A stretch of 64,000 nucleotides of DNA from Bradyrhizobium sp. cir1 (lineage in GTDB: Bacteria > Pseudomonadota > Alphaproteobacteria > Rhizobiales > Xanthobacteraceae). The position numbers and the translations under genes are program-made. Of this stretch, positions 36,284 to 45,488 are shown in pieces (the stretch's first letter is position 1; every line of letters begins with the position of its first letter). The notes below the pieces were generated by a model. The model saw only the letters and a list, made by a program, of their open reading frames with translations, did no database searches and was not told the origin of the DNA. The DNA is taken from NCBI RefSeq assembly GCF_014198245.1, contig NZ_JACIHE010000027.1, positions 21,971 to 85,970 on the forward strand, given 5' to 3'.

Positions 36284-37318
36284 TCAGCGCTCGACCTCGC
36301 GATTCCAGCGCTTGGTCCACTCCTCGCGCTTCTCGTTGATCACGGTCCAGTCCGGATTGTAGAGCTTGGCCGCGCGCTCGCCGATCGGCGCCATCTTGCC
36401 GAGCTCCGGCGGGATCACCAGCGATTTCAGCACCGGGCCGTAGCCATAGTCCTTCAGCATCACGAGCTGGATCTTGGGATCGAGCAGCATCTTGACGAAG
36501 CTCGAGGCCAGCGGCGAGGCATTCGGCTTGATGATCGGACACGCCGTGGTCAGCAGCGTCGCTGCGCCTTCCTTCGGATAGACGAAGTCGACGGGGAAGC
36601 CGGTATTGGCGAAGCTCTGCACGCGGCCGGTGCCCCACACCGCGATCACGGCCTGGCCCGACTGGAACAACTCGGTCATCTTGCCCGGCGACGGCTCATA
36701 GGCCAGCACGTTGGGATTGATCTCTTCCTTGAAGATCTTGAAGCCGGAGTCGACATTGGTCTCGCCGCCGCCGTTCATTTTCGACAGCATCACCAGCGCT
36801 TCGAGACCGTAGGTGTTGTTGATCGGCGGGATCACGAGCTGCTTTGCGTATTTCGTGTCCTTCAGGTCGTTCCACGAGGTCGGCGGCGCCCAGCCTTTCT
36901 CCTTGAACACCTTGGTGTTGTACATCAGGCCGGTGGCGACGATGCCGATCGCGACAGCGCGATCGTCCTTGAAGCGGGCGGTGTCGTAGAGATCGGCCGG
37001 CAGGCCGTCGAGCTTGCCGCAGAAGCCGAGCTGGATCGCCTGATACATCGGACCGTCGTCGACGATGGCGACGTCGATCTGCTGATTGCCTTTCTGCGCC
37101 TGGAGTTTCGCCAGCGTATCGGTGGAGTTGCCGGCGACGTATTCGACCTTGACGCCGTTCTCCTTCTCGAAGGCCGGGATCACCTCGTCGCGGATGGTCT
37201 TCTCGAATGAGCCGCCGTAGCCGGCGACATAGAGCGTTTTCTGCTGGGCCGAGGCGACCGAGGGGGCGGCAATGAGCGCCGCGATGCTGACCGCGGTCAG
37301 AAGGCGAAGAGTCTTCAT
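36284..37318 (-). CDS. Extracellular solute-binding protein (PotD/opine-binding type)
   Basis: 344 aa. Signal peptide ending near 'SVASAQ' (about residue 25), then a family 1-type solute-binding fold with 'LYVAGYGGSFEK' and 'DVAIVDDGPMYQA', resembling spermidine/putrescine and opine-binding proteins. First gene of the transport/oxidation operon, divergent from the LysR regulator. The ligand is probably an amine or N-substituted amino acid that the co-encoded FAD dehydrogenase oxidises, which is an inference from context. Confidence 0.88.
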   Translation of the reverse strand: MKTLRLLTAVSIAALIAAPSVASAQQKTLYVAGYGGSFEKTIRDEVIPAFEKENGVKVEYVAGNSTDTLAKLQAQKGNQQIDVAIVDDGPMYQAIQLGFCGKLDGLPADLYDTARFKDDRAVAIGIVATGLMYNTKVFKEKGWAPPTSWNDLKDTKYAKQLVIPPINNTYGLEALVMLSKMNGGGETNVDSGFKIFKEEINPNVLAYEPSPGKMTELFQSGQAVIAVWGTGRVQSFANTGFPVDFVYPKEGAATLLTTACPIIKPNASPLASSFVKMLLDPKIQLVMLKDYGYGPVLKSLVIPPELGKMAPIGERAAKLYNPDWTVINEKREEWTKRWNREVER

Positions 37319-37567
37319 ATGGACCGATCTCCAATACCGGAATGAGGTGACGTGCCGACGAGTCTCGCTGGCTGAAGCGCCTTGCCGCATTTCCTTCCGC
37401 GCAACCCCTCTCCGATCAGGGCTCCGGCCCCCGTTCGGCGGGTTTTGGCGCGATCTGGAGGTTTGAACCCCTCCAATCTGCCGAAAAAGCGGGCTGTCTC
37501 CAGTCCTGATGAAAAAGATCGCAACCTATACTTCCATCGTCCAATGAATAATGGCACCCTCTGCATG

Positions 37568-37580
37568 CATAAATGTTATG
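37568..37580. promoter_or_regulatory. Short inverted repeat at the LysR start
   Basis: CATAA-ATG-TTATG, perfect 5-base arms, just upstream of the chosen lysR start and within the 275-bp divergent region shared with the binding-protein gene. A candidate LysR-type site for autoregulation. Elsewhere in that region I see only a GC hairpin at 37452-37478 and no other gene. Confidence 0.35.
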
Positions 37581-37593
37581 AATGGAATTGGGT

Positions 37594-38517
37594 ATGGCCC
37601 GGATCAATTCGCGTCAGGTGGAGGCCTTCCGCGCGACGATGCTCACGGGCAGCGTGACCGAGGCGGCGGCGCTGATGAAGGTGACGCAGCCGGCGGTCAG
37701 CCGGTTGCTGCGCGACCTCCAGGCCCTGCTGAAGATGGAGTTGTTCGAGCGGCGCGGCACCGGCCTGGTGCCGACCGCGGCGGCGATGGCCCTCTATACT
37801 GAAGTGGAGCGCTCCTTCGTCGGCCTCGAACGCATCACCGCGGCGGCGGAAGAGATCCGCGGCCGCCGCACCGGCTCGCTACGGATCGCAGCATTGCCGG
37901 CGCTGGCAAACGGATACTTGCCGCGGCTCGCCGGACACTTTTTGATGGAACGGCCGAACCTCAACCTGGCCTTCTTCGGTGTCATCTCGCCGATCGTGGT
38001 CGACTGGGTGCTGAACAACCAGTGCGACATCGGCTTTGCCGAGGTGCCGATCGCGCATTCCGGCCTGCCGAGCATGCGGCTGCCCGCGCCGGCGCGCGTC
38101 GCGGTGCTGCCCGAAGGTCATCGCCTCGCGGAGAAGGACGTGCTGGAGCCGCGCGATTTCGAGGGCGAGACGTTCATCTCGCTGTCGGCGGGATCGTCGA
38201 GCCGGCATCTCGTCGACCAGGTCTTCCATCGCCACGATGTCCGCCGCGTGCTCAGGGTCGAGACCACGCTGTCGGAGATCATGTGCGGCATGGTGTCGTC
38301 AGGGCTTGGCGTCGCGATCTGCGATCCCTTCACCGCGCAGGAATTTGCAACGCGCGGCGTCGTCGTGCGCCGCTTCCTGCCGCGCATCGACTTCGAATTC
38401 TCCGCCGTCTTTCCGGCGCAGCGCAGCCCATCGCCGGTGGCGCTGGACCTGGTCGAGACCATGCGCAAGGCGCTGGTGGAGTTCGAGGACCTGCCCGAGA
38501 TGGCGATCAGCCGTTGA
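37594..38517 (+). CDS. LysR-type regulator of the amine-oxidation/Pot operon
   Basis: 307 aa. Winged HTH at about residues 1-60 (INSRQVEAFRATMLTGSVTE, 'VTQPAVSRLLRDLQ'), then a linker helix and the two-subdomain co-inducer domain. It resembles the OccR/NocR-like group of rhizobial regulators in its first 60 residues. An earlier ATG at 37582 is in frame; I prefer 37594 because a GGAATTGGG stretch sits before it. Divergent from the Pot operon, which it probably controls. Its 3' end overlaps the convergent amidohydrolase gene by 11 bp. Confidence 0.88.
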   Translation: MARINSRQVEAFRATMLTGSVTEAAALMKVTQPAVSRLLRDLQALLKMELFERRGTGLVPTAAAMALYTEVERSFVGLERITAAAEEIRGRRTGSLRIAALPALANGYLPRLAGHFLMERPNLNLAFFGVISPIVVDWVLNNQCDIGFAEVPIAHSGLPSMRLPAPARVAVLPEGHRLAEKDVLEPRDFEGETFISLSAGSSSRHLVDQVFHRHDVRRVLRVETTLSEIMCGMVSSGLGVAICDPFTAQEFATRGVVVRRFLPRIDFEFSAVFPAQRSPSPVALDLVETMRKALVEFEDLPEMAISR

Positions 38518-39880
38518 ACGCCGCCTGCGCCTCCGGCAGGTCCCAGATCTTGCCGATCGCGTTGGTGCCGGCGGCAACGATCGCCGCCTCGTCGGCGCTG
38601 AGATAGCGTCCCTCATCGACCAGCACGCGGCCGTCGACCATGACCTGATCGATATTGGCGCGGTTGGCGAGCGCAATCAGCGCACGGCGCGGATCGAACA
38701 GCGGCTGAAGATGCGGATGGGTGAGATCGACGACGGTGAGATCTGCGGTCGCGCCCGGCTCGATGCGGCCGAGGTCCGGCCGCTTGATGACGTCGGCGGC
38801 GACGGCCGTGTTCGCCTCGATCAACTCGGGTGAGTTCGCGACATCAGGACGCGTCGAGGTGATCTTGGATATCAGTGAGGCCGCATTGAGCTCGCCGAGC
38901 AGGTCCATGTTGTAGCCGTCGGTGCCGACCACGGTGCGCACGCCGTGCGCGGCGAAGCGGCTGAAAGCCGCGGTGATGCCGGCGCGCGCGAACACGCGCG
39001 GGCAGTTCAGCACGGTCATGCCGCGCGCGGCCATCAGCTTGAGATCGTCGTCGCTGCTGAACATGCAATGCGCCGCCATCAGATCTGGCGCCAGCAGGCC
39101 GAGCCAGTCCAGATATTGCGCCGGCGTGCGGCCGCCATAGCGCTTGCCGATGGTCTCGACCTCGGCGCGGCTCTGCGCCATGTGCGTCGTGATGGGCACG
39201 CCGAGCTCGCGCGCGCGCGTCGCGCAGGCCTTGAGCAGATCGGGGCCGCAGGTGTCGGTGGCATGCGGGCTCATCGCAAGGCTGATGCGGCCGTCGCCGC
39301 GATTGTTCCAGCGCTGATAGAGCGCGTCCCACGTCGCCATGTCGGCGGCGCCGTCATCGCCGGAGTAGCGGACCACGCCGTCGGGGCCGGCCTTGGCGTC
39401 GGATGTGGAGAACAGATAGGGCGCGCCGTAGAAGCGAATGCCCATCTCCTCCGCGGCGTCGAACATCTCGGGGATCGAGTTGCGGAACGGCTCCATCACC
39501 GTGGTGGCGCCGCCCTTGAGCAGTTGGAGGATGCCGAGCCGCGCGACTGCCATTCGCTCCTCCGCCGACAGGATATCGGCGCCGCGTTTGGTCAGCGGCA
39601 GCAGCACCGTATAGACGATGCTCTGGTTGTTCTTGCGGCCGTTGCCATCCTCGGTGTGGCTGCGCGCCACCGCCTCCGAGAAGCAGTGATTGTGCAGGTT
39701 TAGGAGACCCGGCAGCACAAAGCGGCCGGGTCGGTCGTAGACCTCGTCCGCACGCGGCTTGTCGCGCGTGATCGCCGCGATTTTCTTGCCTTCGATCAGG
39801 ACCCAATGGTCGCGCAACACATCCTGCGCGCCGTCTTTCCGTGACAGCACATAGCTGCCGAAAATTGCTGTGGTGCTCAT
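38507..39880 (-). CDS. Amidohydrolase, TRZ/ATZ (8-oxoguanine deaminase-like) family
   Basis: 457 aa. Metal-dependent TIM-barrel hydrolase: 'GLLNLHNHCF' holds the HxH metal pair, followed by His in 'THMAQSRAEVE', His in 'AAHCMF' and Asp in 'GTDGYNMD'. This is the metal set of the mononuclear TRZ/ATZ deaminase/hydrolase group acting on triazines and purines. The N- and C-terminal composite sandwich parts are complete. Likely deaminates or hydrolyses a heterocyclic amine. Overlaps by 4 bp with the peptide-type binding-protein gene, so the two are translated together. Confidence 0.88.
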   Translation of the reverse strand: MSTTAIFGSYVLSRKDGAQDVLRDHWVLIEGKKIAAITRDKPRADEVYDRPGRFVLPGLLNLHNHCFSEAVARSHTEDGNGRKNNQSIVYTVLLPLTKRGADILSAEERMAVARLGILQLLKGGATTVMEPFRNSIPEMFDAAEEMGIRFYGAPYLFSTSDAKAGPDGVVRYSGDDGAADMATWDALYQRWNNRGDGRISLAMSPHATDTCGPDLLKACATRARELGVPITTHMAQSRAEVETIGKRYGGRTPAQYLDWLGLLAPDLMAAHCMFSSDDDLKLMAARGMTVLNCPRVFARAGITAAFSRFAAHGVRTVVGTDGYNMDLLGELNAASLISKITSTRPDVANSPELIEANTAVAADVIKRPDLGRIEPGATADLTVVDLTHPHLQPLFDPRRALIALANRANIDQVMVDGRVLVDEGRYLSADEAAIVAAGTNAIGKIWDLPEAQAAFNG

Positions 39881-41460
39881 GCGGGGCGTACGTTCCAGAA
39901 CACGGCGGTGCCGTCGAGAATGCCGGTGATGGCTTTGCGATAGGCGGTCGGCTGCTTGTACAGGCCGATCGGAATATAGGGGATTTCCTCGAACGCGACC
40001 GCCTGGATCTCGCGGCAGATGCGCTGCTGCTCGGCGAGCTCGGAGGCCGCCAGCCACTGGCTGCGCAACGCGCCCATCTTCGTGCTCGCATACCAGCCGG
40101 CGACCTTGCCTTCGCCGCGGATGTTGGTGTTGCCGGCCGGGTTGAGCCAGTCGATGCCCTGCCAGTTGCCGACCGCCGCGCTCCAGCCGCCTTGTCCGAT
40201 CGGGTCTTTTTTCAGCTGGCGCTGCAACACGACGGCGAAATCGAGCCCGGCATATTCGACGTTCATGCCGGCCTTGCGCAAGCTGTCCACGGCGATCTCG
40301 CCGAGCGGTTTTTGCGCGAGCGAATTGGTGGGGACGAGCAGCACGATCTTCTCGCCGTTGTAGCCGGCGGCTTTCAGATCGGCCTTGACCTTGTCGTAGT
40401 TGCGCGGGCCGCGGAAGACGTCGAGTCCGACGTCGCTCGCCATTGGTGTGCCCGGTGCAAAATAGCCGATGGGCGATATCTGGAAGGCCGGATCGACGCC
40501 GGCGACAGCGGTCATGAACGCGGACTGGTCGATCGCACCCAGCAGCGCGCGGCGGATGGCGGGATTGTCGAACGGCGGCTGGAGGTGATTGAGGCGCAGC
40601 ATGCAGGCATAGCCGCGGGGATCGAGGATGCGCGTCTCGATATCGCCGGCCGCCTTGATCACCGGCAAGAGATCATGCGGCGTGGTTTCCTGCCAATCCT
40701 GCTCGCCGGTCTGGAGCGCGGCGACGCCGGTGCCGGCATCGGGCGTGGTGGTCCAGACCACGCGATCGTAATGCACGATCTTCGGACCCGCGGTCCAATC
40801 CGGCTTGCCGTCGGTACGCGGCTGGTAGCGCTCGAACTTGGCATAGGCGTTGCGCGCGCCCTGCACGCGCTCGTCGGCGAGATAGCGGAACGGGCCGCTG
40901 CCGATGACCTCGGTCAGCGGCTTGAACGGGTCCTGGCTCGCCAGCCGCTCCGGCATCATGAAGCAGGCGTTGATCGCGGCCTTGCCGAGGGCCTGCGGCA
41001 GCAGCGGGAACGGGCGCTTGAGACGGAAGCGGATGGTGCGGTCGTCGGCGGCCGAGAGCTCATTGGTCGCCTCCAGCAGCTCGCCGCCAAAACCGTCGCG
41101 CGCCGCCCAGCGCCGGATGCTGGCAACGCAGTCACGGGCCAGCACGCGCTCGCGGTCGTGCCAGAACAGGCCGTCGCGCAAGGTGAGGTCCCACTGGAGC
41201 TGGTCACCGGAGATAGCGTGGCCCGACAGCATCTGTGGCGAGACCTGCAGCGACGAGCTCATGCCGTAGAGCGTGTCATAGACCATGAAGCCGTGGTTTC
41301 GCGACACCTGCGCGGTCGAATAGATGGGATCGACGAAGGCGAGATCGATGACGGGGATGAATCGTAGCGTGCTCTGCGATTCGGCACGGACGATGCCCGG
41401 CAGCGACAGCGCCGGCATGGCTGCGGCAGCCTTGAGGAGCGAACGGCGGGAGATGGGCAT
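39877..41460 (-). CDS. Orphan ABC solute-binding protein, peptide/nickel (DppA) family
   Basis: 527 aa. Tat-like signal 'MPISRRSLLKAAAAMPAL', then the cluster C (family 5) binding-protein fold, with 'DGLFWHDRERVLARDCVASI' matching the usual 'F-H-D-G-x-x-x-x-A-x-D-V' block. Such proteins bind peptides, glutathione or heterocycles for Dpp/Opp-type ABC systems. No cognate permease or ATPase of that class lies in the window, so it must use a distant transporter or act in sensing. Overlaps the amidohydrolase gene by ATGA. Confidence 0.88.
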   Translation of the reverse strand: MPISRRSLLKAAAAMPALSLPGIVRAESQSTLRFIPVIDLAFVDPIYSTAQVSRNHGFMVYDTLYGMSSSLQVSPQMLSGHAISGDQLQWDLTLRDGLFWHDRERVLARDCVASIRRWAARDGFGGELLEATNELSAADDRTIRFRLKRPFPLLPQALGKAAINACFMMPERLASQDPFKPLTEVIGSGPFRYLADERVQGARNAYAKFERYQPRTDGKPDWTAGPKIVHYDRVVWTTTPDAGTGVAALQTGEQDWQETTPHDLLPVIKAAGDIETRILDPRGYACMLRLNHLQPPFDNPAIRRALLGAIDQSAFMTAVAGVDPAFQISPIGYFAPGTPMASDVGLDVFRGPRNYDKVKADLKAAGYNGEKIVLLVPTNSLAQKPLGEIAVDSLRKAGMNVEYAGLDFAVVLQRQLKKDPIGQGGWSAAVGNWQGIDWLNPAGNTNIRGEGKVAGWYASTKMGALRSQWLAASELAEQQRICREIQAVAFEEIPYIPIGLYKQPTAYRKAITGILDGTAVFWNVRPA

Positions 41461-41501
41461 TACGAGAGGCTCCTGACAAAGTCGAACTGCGTCGTTTCTT
41501 C

Positions 41502-42158
41502 TTACGTGTTCAACAAGACCGCGCCGATTGCAGCGGCCACCGCCTGCTGCGCCGGCTCGACCACGGGCACGCCGATCGCATCCGCAATCGCCGCGCGATG
41601 CGATGCCATGCCGGCGCAGCCCATTACCACGACATCGGCGCGGCATTGGGTGACCAGCGCGCGGCCGGCGTCGATCAAGCGACCGCGGATATCGGCGCCC
41701 GCCGTCTCCGCCGCGCTCGCGCCGACTGACCAGCTTCCGCCATAGCGGCTGTCGACACCCATCACCCGCACCATGCGCTGCTGGCGGCGGATGCTCGACG
41801 GCGACAGCGCGATGATGCCAAAGCGTTCGCCGAGCATCATCGCTCGAAAGATGGCGCATTCGGCGATGCCCATCACCGGGCGTCCACCGGCGGCCTCGCG
41901 CACCGCATGCAGGCCAGGATCGCTGAAGCAGGCGAGCACGAAGGCATCCGCATCGTCGCGCGTGACGCAATTGACCAGCGGCATGACCACGCTGTCGGCG
42001 TCGCGCTGCGAGCTGATGCCCGGCGGGCCCTCGGCAAGGCCGACCACCTCGATGTCAGGCCCGCCGGTGATGCGCAGCGGCGCCACCGCATCGTCGATCG
42101 CCGCCGTCACCGACGCCGACGAGTTGGGGTTGATGACGAGGATGCGGCGGCGGGTCAT
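41502..42158 (-). CDS. Asp/Glu/hydantoin racemase family protein
   Basis: 218 aa. 'ILVINPNSSASVT' is the characteristic N-terminus of hydantoin racemases. The two catalytic cysteines expected for a two-base mechanism are visible in 'FVLACFSDPGL' (about residue 79) and 'VVMGCAGMASH' (about 180). It probably racemises a 5-substituted hydantoin or a related amide so that a stereospecific hydrolase can use both forms. The neighbouring N-carbamoyl-D-amino-acid-hydrolase-like gene supports this. Decarboxylase-like members of the family (AMDase, maleate isomerase) are the alternative. Confidence 0.85.
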   Translation of the reverse strand: MTRRRILVINPNSSASVTAAIDDAVAPLRITGGPDIEVVGLAEGPPGISSQRDADSVVMPLVNCVTRDDADAFVLACFSDPGLHAVREAAGGRPVMGIAECAIFRAMMLGERFGIIALSPSSIRRQQRMVRVMGVDSRYGGSWSVGASAAETAGADIRGRLIDAGRALVTQCRADVVVMGCAGMASHRAAIADAIGVPVVEPAQQAVAAAIGAVLLNT

Positions 42159-42166
42159 GGCACTGC

Positions 42167-43051
42167 TCAGCGATTGCCGGCTTCGTGGCGCAGGAAGTTT
42201 TCGGCGATCTTCTCGCCGGTGGTGATCCAGACGTCCGGACATGACTTCACGTAAGTCAGGAACTCGCGCAGCAGGCGCAGTCGCATCGGACGGCCGCTGC
42301 ATTGCGGATGCAGTACCGTCGTCACCATCGCGCCCCAGTCGCGGACCTCATCCAGCTCGTCCTTCCACATCGAGAGCACATGCTCCTTGGGGAAGATCGA
42401 GCGCGGGCTGAAGCGTGCGGACAGGCCATGCATCCAGTCGTCATAGCTCGCGGTCACCGGCAGCTCGATCGTGCCGGGCCTGCCGTCGGCGAGACGATGG
42501 CGATAGGGCCTGACGTCGTCGCGGAACGAAGACGTGTAGACGATGCCGTGGCGCACCAGCGCCACGCGCAGCTCCTCGGTGAATTCGCCGTAGGGCGCGC
42601 GATAGCCGGTCGGCTTGACCCCGAGCCGGCGCTTCAGCGCCTCGAAGCCGCGCTCCAGCTCCTCCTCGATCCAGGGATCGCCGGGATCGGGCAGCAGATG
42701 GTGATAGCCGTGATGGCCGATCTCATGGCCGGCCTTGAGAATCGATTCGGCCATCGCCGGATGCGCGTCGACCGACCAACCCGTGACGAAGAAGGTCGCC
42801 TTGAGATCGAGCTGGTCGAGCAGCTCCAGCAGCTTCGGTGTGCCGACGCGCGCCTCGTAGCCGCCGTAGCTCATGGTGATGAGCCGCTGCGCATGCACCG
42901 CGTCCTTGCTCGTCCAGGCGCTCTCGGCGTCCACATCGAACGACAGGAACATCGCCGATGTGTACGGCTTCGGCCAAGGATATTCCGGCGCTGGATCTGC
43001 GGTGTTGGCTGGGGTGAGCGGGATGCTCTTGAGTGCCTTACTGTCCAGCAT
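42167..43051 (-). CDS. Polysaccharide-deacetylase-family hydrolase (PgdA/PuuE/imidase-like)
   Basis: 294 aa, no signal peptide, so cytoplasmic. NodB-fold: Asp39-x-Asp41 ('FDVDAES'), the His cluster 'GHEIGHHGYHH' (His109-His118), and 'TGYRAPYGEF'. The overall layout is close to Helicobacter PgdA and to the cytoplasmic PuuE allantoinase/cyclic-imide hydrolase branch rather than to NodB. Next to a hydantoin-racemase-like gene and an N-carbamoylase-like gene, a cyclic-amide ring-opening role is more likely than sugar deacetylation. Its end is 9 bp upstream of the racemase start. Confidence 0.85.
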   Translation of the reverse strand: MLDSKALKSIPLTPANTADPAPEYPWPKPYTSAMFLSFDVDAESAWTSKDAVHAQRLITMSYGGYEARVGTPKLLELLDQLDLKATFFVTGWSVDAHPAMAESILKAGHEIGHHGYHHLLPDPGDPWIEEELERGFEALKRRLGVKPTGYRAPYGEFTEELRVALVRHGIVYTSSFRDDVRPYRHRLADGRPGTIELPVTASYDDWMHGLSARFSPRSIFPKEHVLSMWKDELDEVRDWGAMVTTVLHPQCSGRPMRLRLLREFLTYVKSCPDVWITTGEKIAENFLRHEAGNR

Positions 43052-43859
43052 TGATGGTCGCCTTCTCTATTGCGTTGTCGCTCAATTTCCACTTCGCCAG
43101 CAGCGTCTTGTAAGTGCCGTCGGCGATCAGCGCATCGACGGCTTCGAGAATGGCCTGCTGAAGTGCCTTTTCCTTGACCGGCAGCGCGATGCCCGTGAAC
43201 TGCGTGGCGAAGGGATCGCCGACCGGCGCGTACGTGCCCGGCTCGAGATCCATCAGATAGGGCAGCGTCTCGTTGCCCTGCACGGCGGCGTCGATACGGC
43301 CCTGCCTGAGCTGGTTACGCGCGTCGGCCGAGCCGTCGGTGCCGACGAACTGGACCGGATTGCTGCCGCAGTTCTTCTGGCTCCACTTGTCGATCTCTGC
43401 CGGGAACATGGTCCGGCGGCTGGCGCCGACCTTCTTGCCGCACAGCGCAGCCATGTCCTTGAACTCGGACGCGCGGGACTGCTGCACGAAGAATTTCGGA
43501 CCGCTGCGCAAATAATCGACGAAGGACGCGATCTCGTGCCGGCTCGCATAGTCGGTGAAGCCGGACAGGATGGCATCCACCCGGCCCGTCGAAATCGACG
43601 GCATGAATTCGGCAAAGCTGGTCTCGGTCCATTCGATCTTGACGCCGAGCTTGCGGCCGATCGCCTCGCCAAGATCGATGTCGAATCCGGACAGCGCATT
43701 GGTCGCGGGATCGCGGAACTCCATCGGCGGATAGTTCGGCACCAGCGCCACCTTGAGGCTGCCGCGCTTGACGATGTCAGGCGGCAACTCGATCGCCATC
43801 ACCGATGCGCTCATGGCGCCCAGGAACGCCGCCGCAACCAAAAGCCTCTTCATCACCAC
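43038..43859 (-). CDS. Amino-acid ABC transporter solute-binding protein (copy 1)
   Basis: 273 aa. Signal peptide ending at about residue 22, then the family 3 fold with 'NYPPMEFRDPATNALSGFDIDL' (quoted in part) where these proteins bind the ligand's alpha-carboxylate through Arg and Asp. It is clearly paralogous to the protein at 45485-46312; both contain the same 'LCGKKVG' and 'QGRIDAAVQG' blocks. Its 3' end overlaps the deacetylase-family gene by 14 bp, so it belongs to the operon. Confidence 0.88.
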   Translation of the reverse strand: MVMKRLLVAAAFLGAMSASVMAIELPPDIVKRGSLKVALVPNYPPMEFRDPATNALSGFDIDLGEAIGRKLGVKIEWTETSFAEFMPSISTGRVDAILSGFTDYASRHEIASFVDYLRSGPKFFVQQSRASEFKDMAALCGKKVGASRRTMFPAEIDKWSQKNCGSNPVQFVGTDGSADARNQLRQGRIDAAVQGNETLPYLMDLEPGTYAPVGDPFATQFTGIALPVKEKALQQAILEAVDALIADGTYKTLLAKWKLSDNAIEKATINAGQ

Positions 43860-43869
43860 CCCTCCAATG

Positions 43870-44634
43870 TCAGATCACTGCCGAAAGAAATGCCTTGGTG
43901 CGCTCCTCGCGCGGCGCACCCAACACGTCCGAAGCGCGACCCTGCTCGACGATCGCGCCCTGGTCCATGTAGACGACGCGGTCGGCGACCTCGCGCGCGA
44001 AGCCGAGCTCGTGCGTCACCACCATCATGGTCATGCCGCTCTTCGCCAGCTCCTTCATCACCGCGAGCACCTCGCCGACGAGCTCGGGATCAAGCGCGCT
44101 GGTGGGCTCGTCGAACAGCATCAGCATCGGCTTCATGGCGAGCGCCCGCGCGATCGCCACGCGCTGCTGCTGGCCGCCGGAGAGCTGCGCCGGATACGAA
44201 TCTGCCTTGGCCGCAAGCCCGACGCGACGAAGCAGCTCGATCGCCTCGGCGCGCACCTCATCGGCCTTACGTCCCTGCACCTGGGTCGGGCCTTCGGTGA
44301 TGTTCTCCAGGGCGGTCCTGTGCGGAAACAGGTTGAAGCGCTGGAACACCATGCCCGTCTTCAGCCGCTGCCGCCCGATCTGCTGCTCGCTCAGTCGATG
44401 CAGCCGCCCGCCCTGCTCGCGCACGCCAAGCAATTCGCCGTCGAGCCAGATGCCGCCACTGTCGATCATGGCGAGCTGGTTGATGCAGCGGAGCAGCGTG
44501 GTCTTGCCCGAACCGGAGGCGCCGATCAGGCACATCACCTCGCCGGGCCAGACGTCGAGCGAGACGTTCTTGAGAGCCTGAAACTCCCCAAAGTTCTTGC
44601 TGACGGAGCGGATCGCGACGAGGGGCTTTGTCAT
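43870..44634 (-). CDS. Amino-acid ABC transporter ATP-binding protein
   Basis: 254 aa, the standard GlnQ/HisP size. Walker A 'GASGSGKTTL', signature 'LSGGQQQRVAIARAL', Walker B 'MLMLFDEPTSALDPE', switch 'VTHELGFAR'. It drives a polar amino-acid importer together with the single permease gene upstream, overlapping it by ATGA. Confidence 0.93.
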   Translation of the reverse strand: MTKPLVAIRSVSKNFGEFQALKNVSLDVWPGEVMCLIGASGSGKTTLLRCINQLAMIDSGGIWLDGELLGVREQGGRLHRLSEQQIGRQRLKTGMVFQRFNLFPHRTALENITEGPTQVQGRKADEVRAEAIELLRRVGLAAKADSYPAQLSGGQQQRVAIARALAMKPMLMLFDEPTSALDPELVGEVLAVMKELAKSGMTMMVVTHELGFAREVADRVVYMDQGAIVEQGRASDVLGAPREERTKAFLSAVI

Positions 44635-45488
44635 CGCGCCAGCCGCAATGTGCCGCGTGCAAAGCGGCGTTCGAGCAGCATCTGGAGCGGGGTGAGGATC
44701 GAGACCACGAGCAGGTACCAGAGCCCGGCGACGATCAGGAGCTCGATGACGCGGGAGTTGGCGTAGTAGATGTTCTCGGCGTTGTGCAGCAGCTCCGGAT
44801 ACTGGATGACGCTGGCAAGCGAGGTCGCCTTCACCATGCCGATGAACTCGTTGCCGAGCGGCGGAATCACCACCCGCATCGCCTGCGGCAGCACGATCCG
44901 GCGCAGCGCGCGCAGCCGTCCCATGCCGATCGCCTGCGCCGCCTCATATTGCCCGATGTCGACCGACAGCATGCCGGCGCGCATCACTTCCGACGTGTAG
45001 GCGCCCTGGTTGATGCCGAGTCCGAGCAATGCGGCGAGGAATGGCGTCATCACGTCGACGGCGCGCGCGGTCCACAGGCCGGGAATGCCGATGGTCGGAA
45101 ACACCAGCGCGAGGTTGAACCACAGCAGCAGCTGCAGGATCAGCGGCGTGCCACGGAATAGCCAGGTGTAGCCGGCGGCCACCGACTTCAGCACCGGATT
45201 GGGCGACAGCCGCATGACCGCGACGACGATGCCGAGAAAGATGCCGAGCATCATCGCCAGCACCGCCATCACCATGGTGTTGACGATGCCTTCGAGGATG
45301 ACCTTCACGGTCAGGAAGCGGCCGACATAGGACCACTCGATCTGGCCGTTCGCAAACGCGCGCACGATCGCCGCCAGCACGAGGACGATCAGGGCTGCGC
45401 TGATCCAGCGAAACCAGTGCGGCTCGCGCGCGATCCGCATGCCCGACAGATCGGGAAAACCCTCCGCGAGTGCCGGCGCCGGCTTCAT
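44631..45488 (-). CDS. Amino-acid ABC transporter permease (HisM/GlnP type)
   Basis: 285 aa. An N-terminal span at about 28-47, a TM domain with the family start 'ILEGIVNTMVMAVLAM', and the EAA loop 'EAAQAIGMGRLRALRRIVLPQAM'. Only one permease gene is present, so the channel is presumably a homodimer. Flanked by two binding-protein genes. The ATG at 45488 overlaps the stop of copy 2 by 4 bp. Confidence 0.9.
   Translation of the reverse strand: MKPAPALAEGFPDLSGMRIAREPHWFRWISAALIVLVLAAIVRAFANGQIEWSYVGRFLTVKVILEGIVNTMVMAVLAMMLGIFLGIVVAVMRLSPNPVLKSVAAGYTWLFRGTPLILQLLLWFNLALVFPTIGIPGLWTARAVDVMTPFLAALLGLGINQGAYTSEVMRAGMLSVDIGQYEAAQAIGMGRLRALRRIVLPQAMRVVIPPLGNEFIGMVKATSLASVIQYPELLHNAENIYYANSRVIELLIVAGLWYLLVVSILTPLQMLLERRFARGTLRLAR

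Noticed and set aside
37452..37478. tRNA T-arm-like hairpin (GGTTCAAACC within a GATC...GGAGG stem)
   Set aside because: The loop resembles a T-loop, but no acceptor, D-arm or anticodon arm can be paired in the flanking sequence on either strand. Treated as a chance or regulatory hairpin.
42167..43051. NodB nodulation gene
   Set aside because: Shares the deacetylase fold, but has no signal peptide, resembles PgdA/PuuE more, and lies in an amino-acid/amide cluster with no other nod gene.
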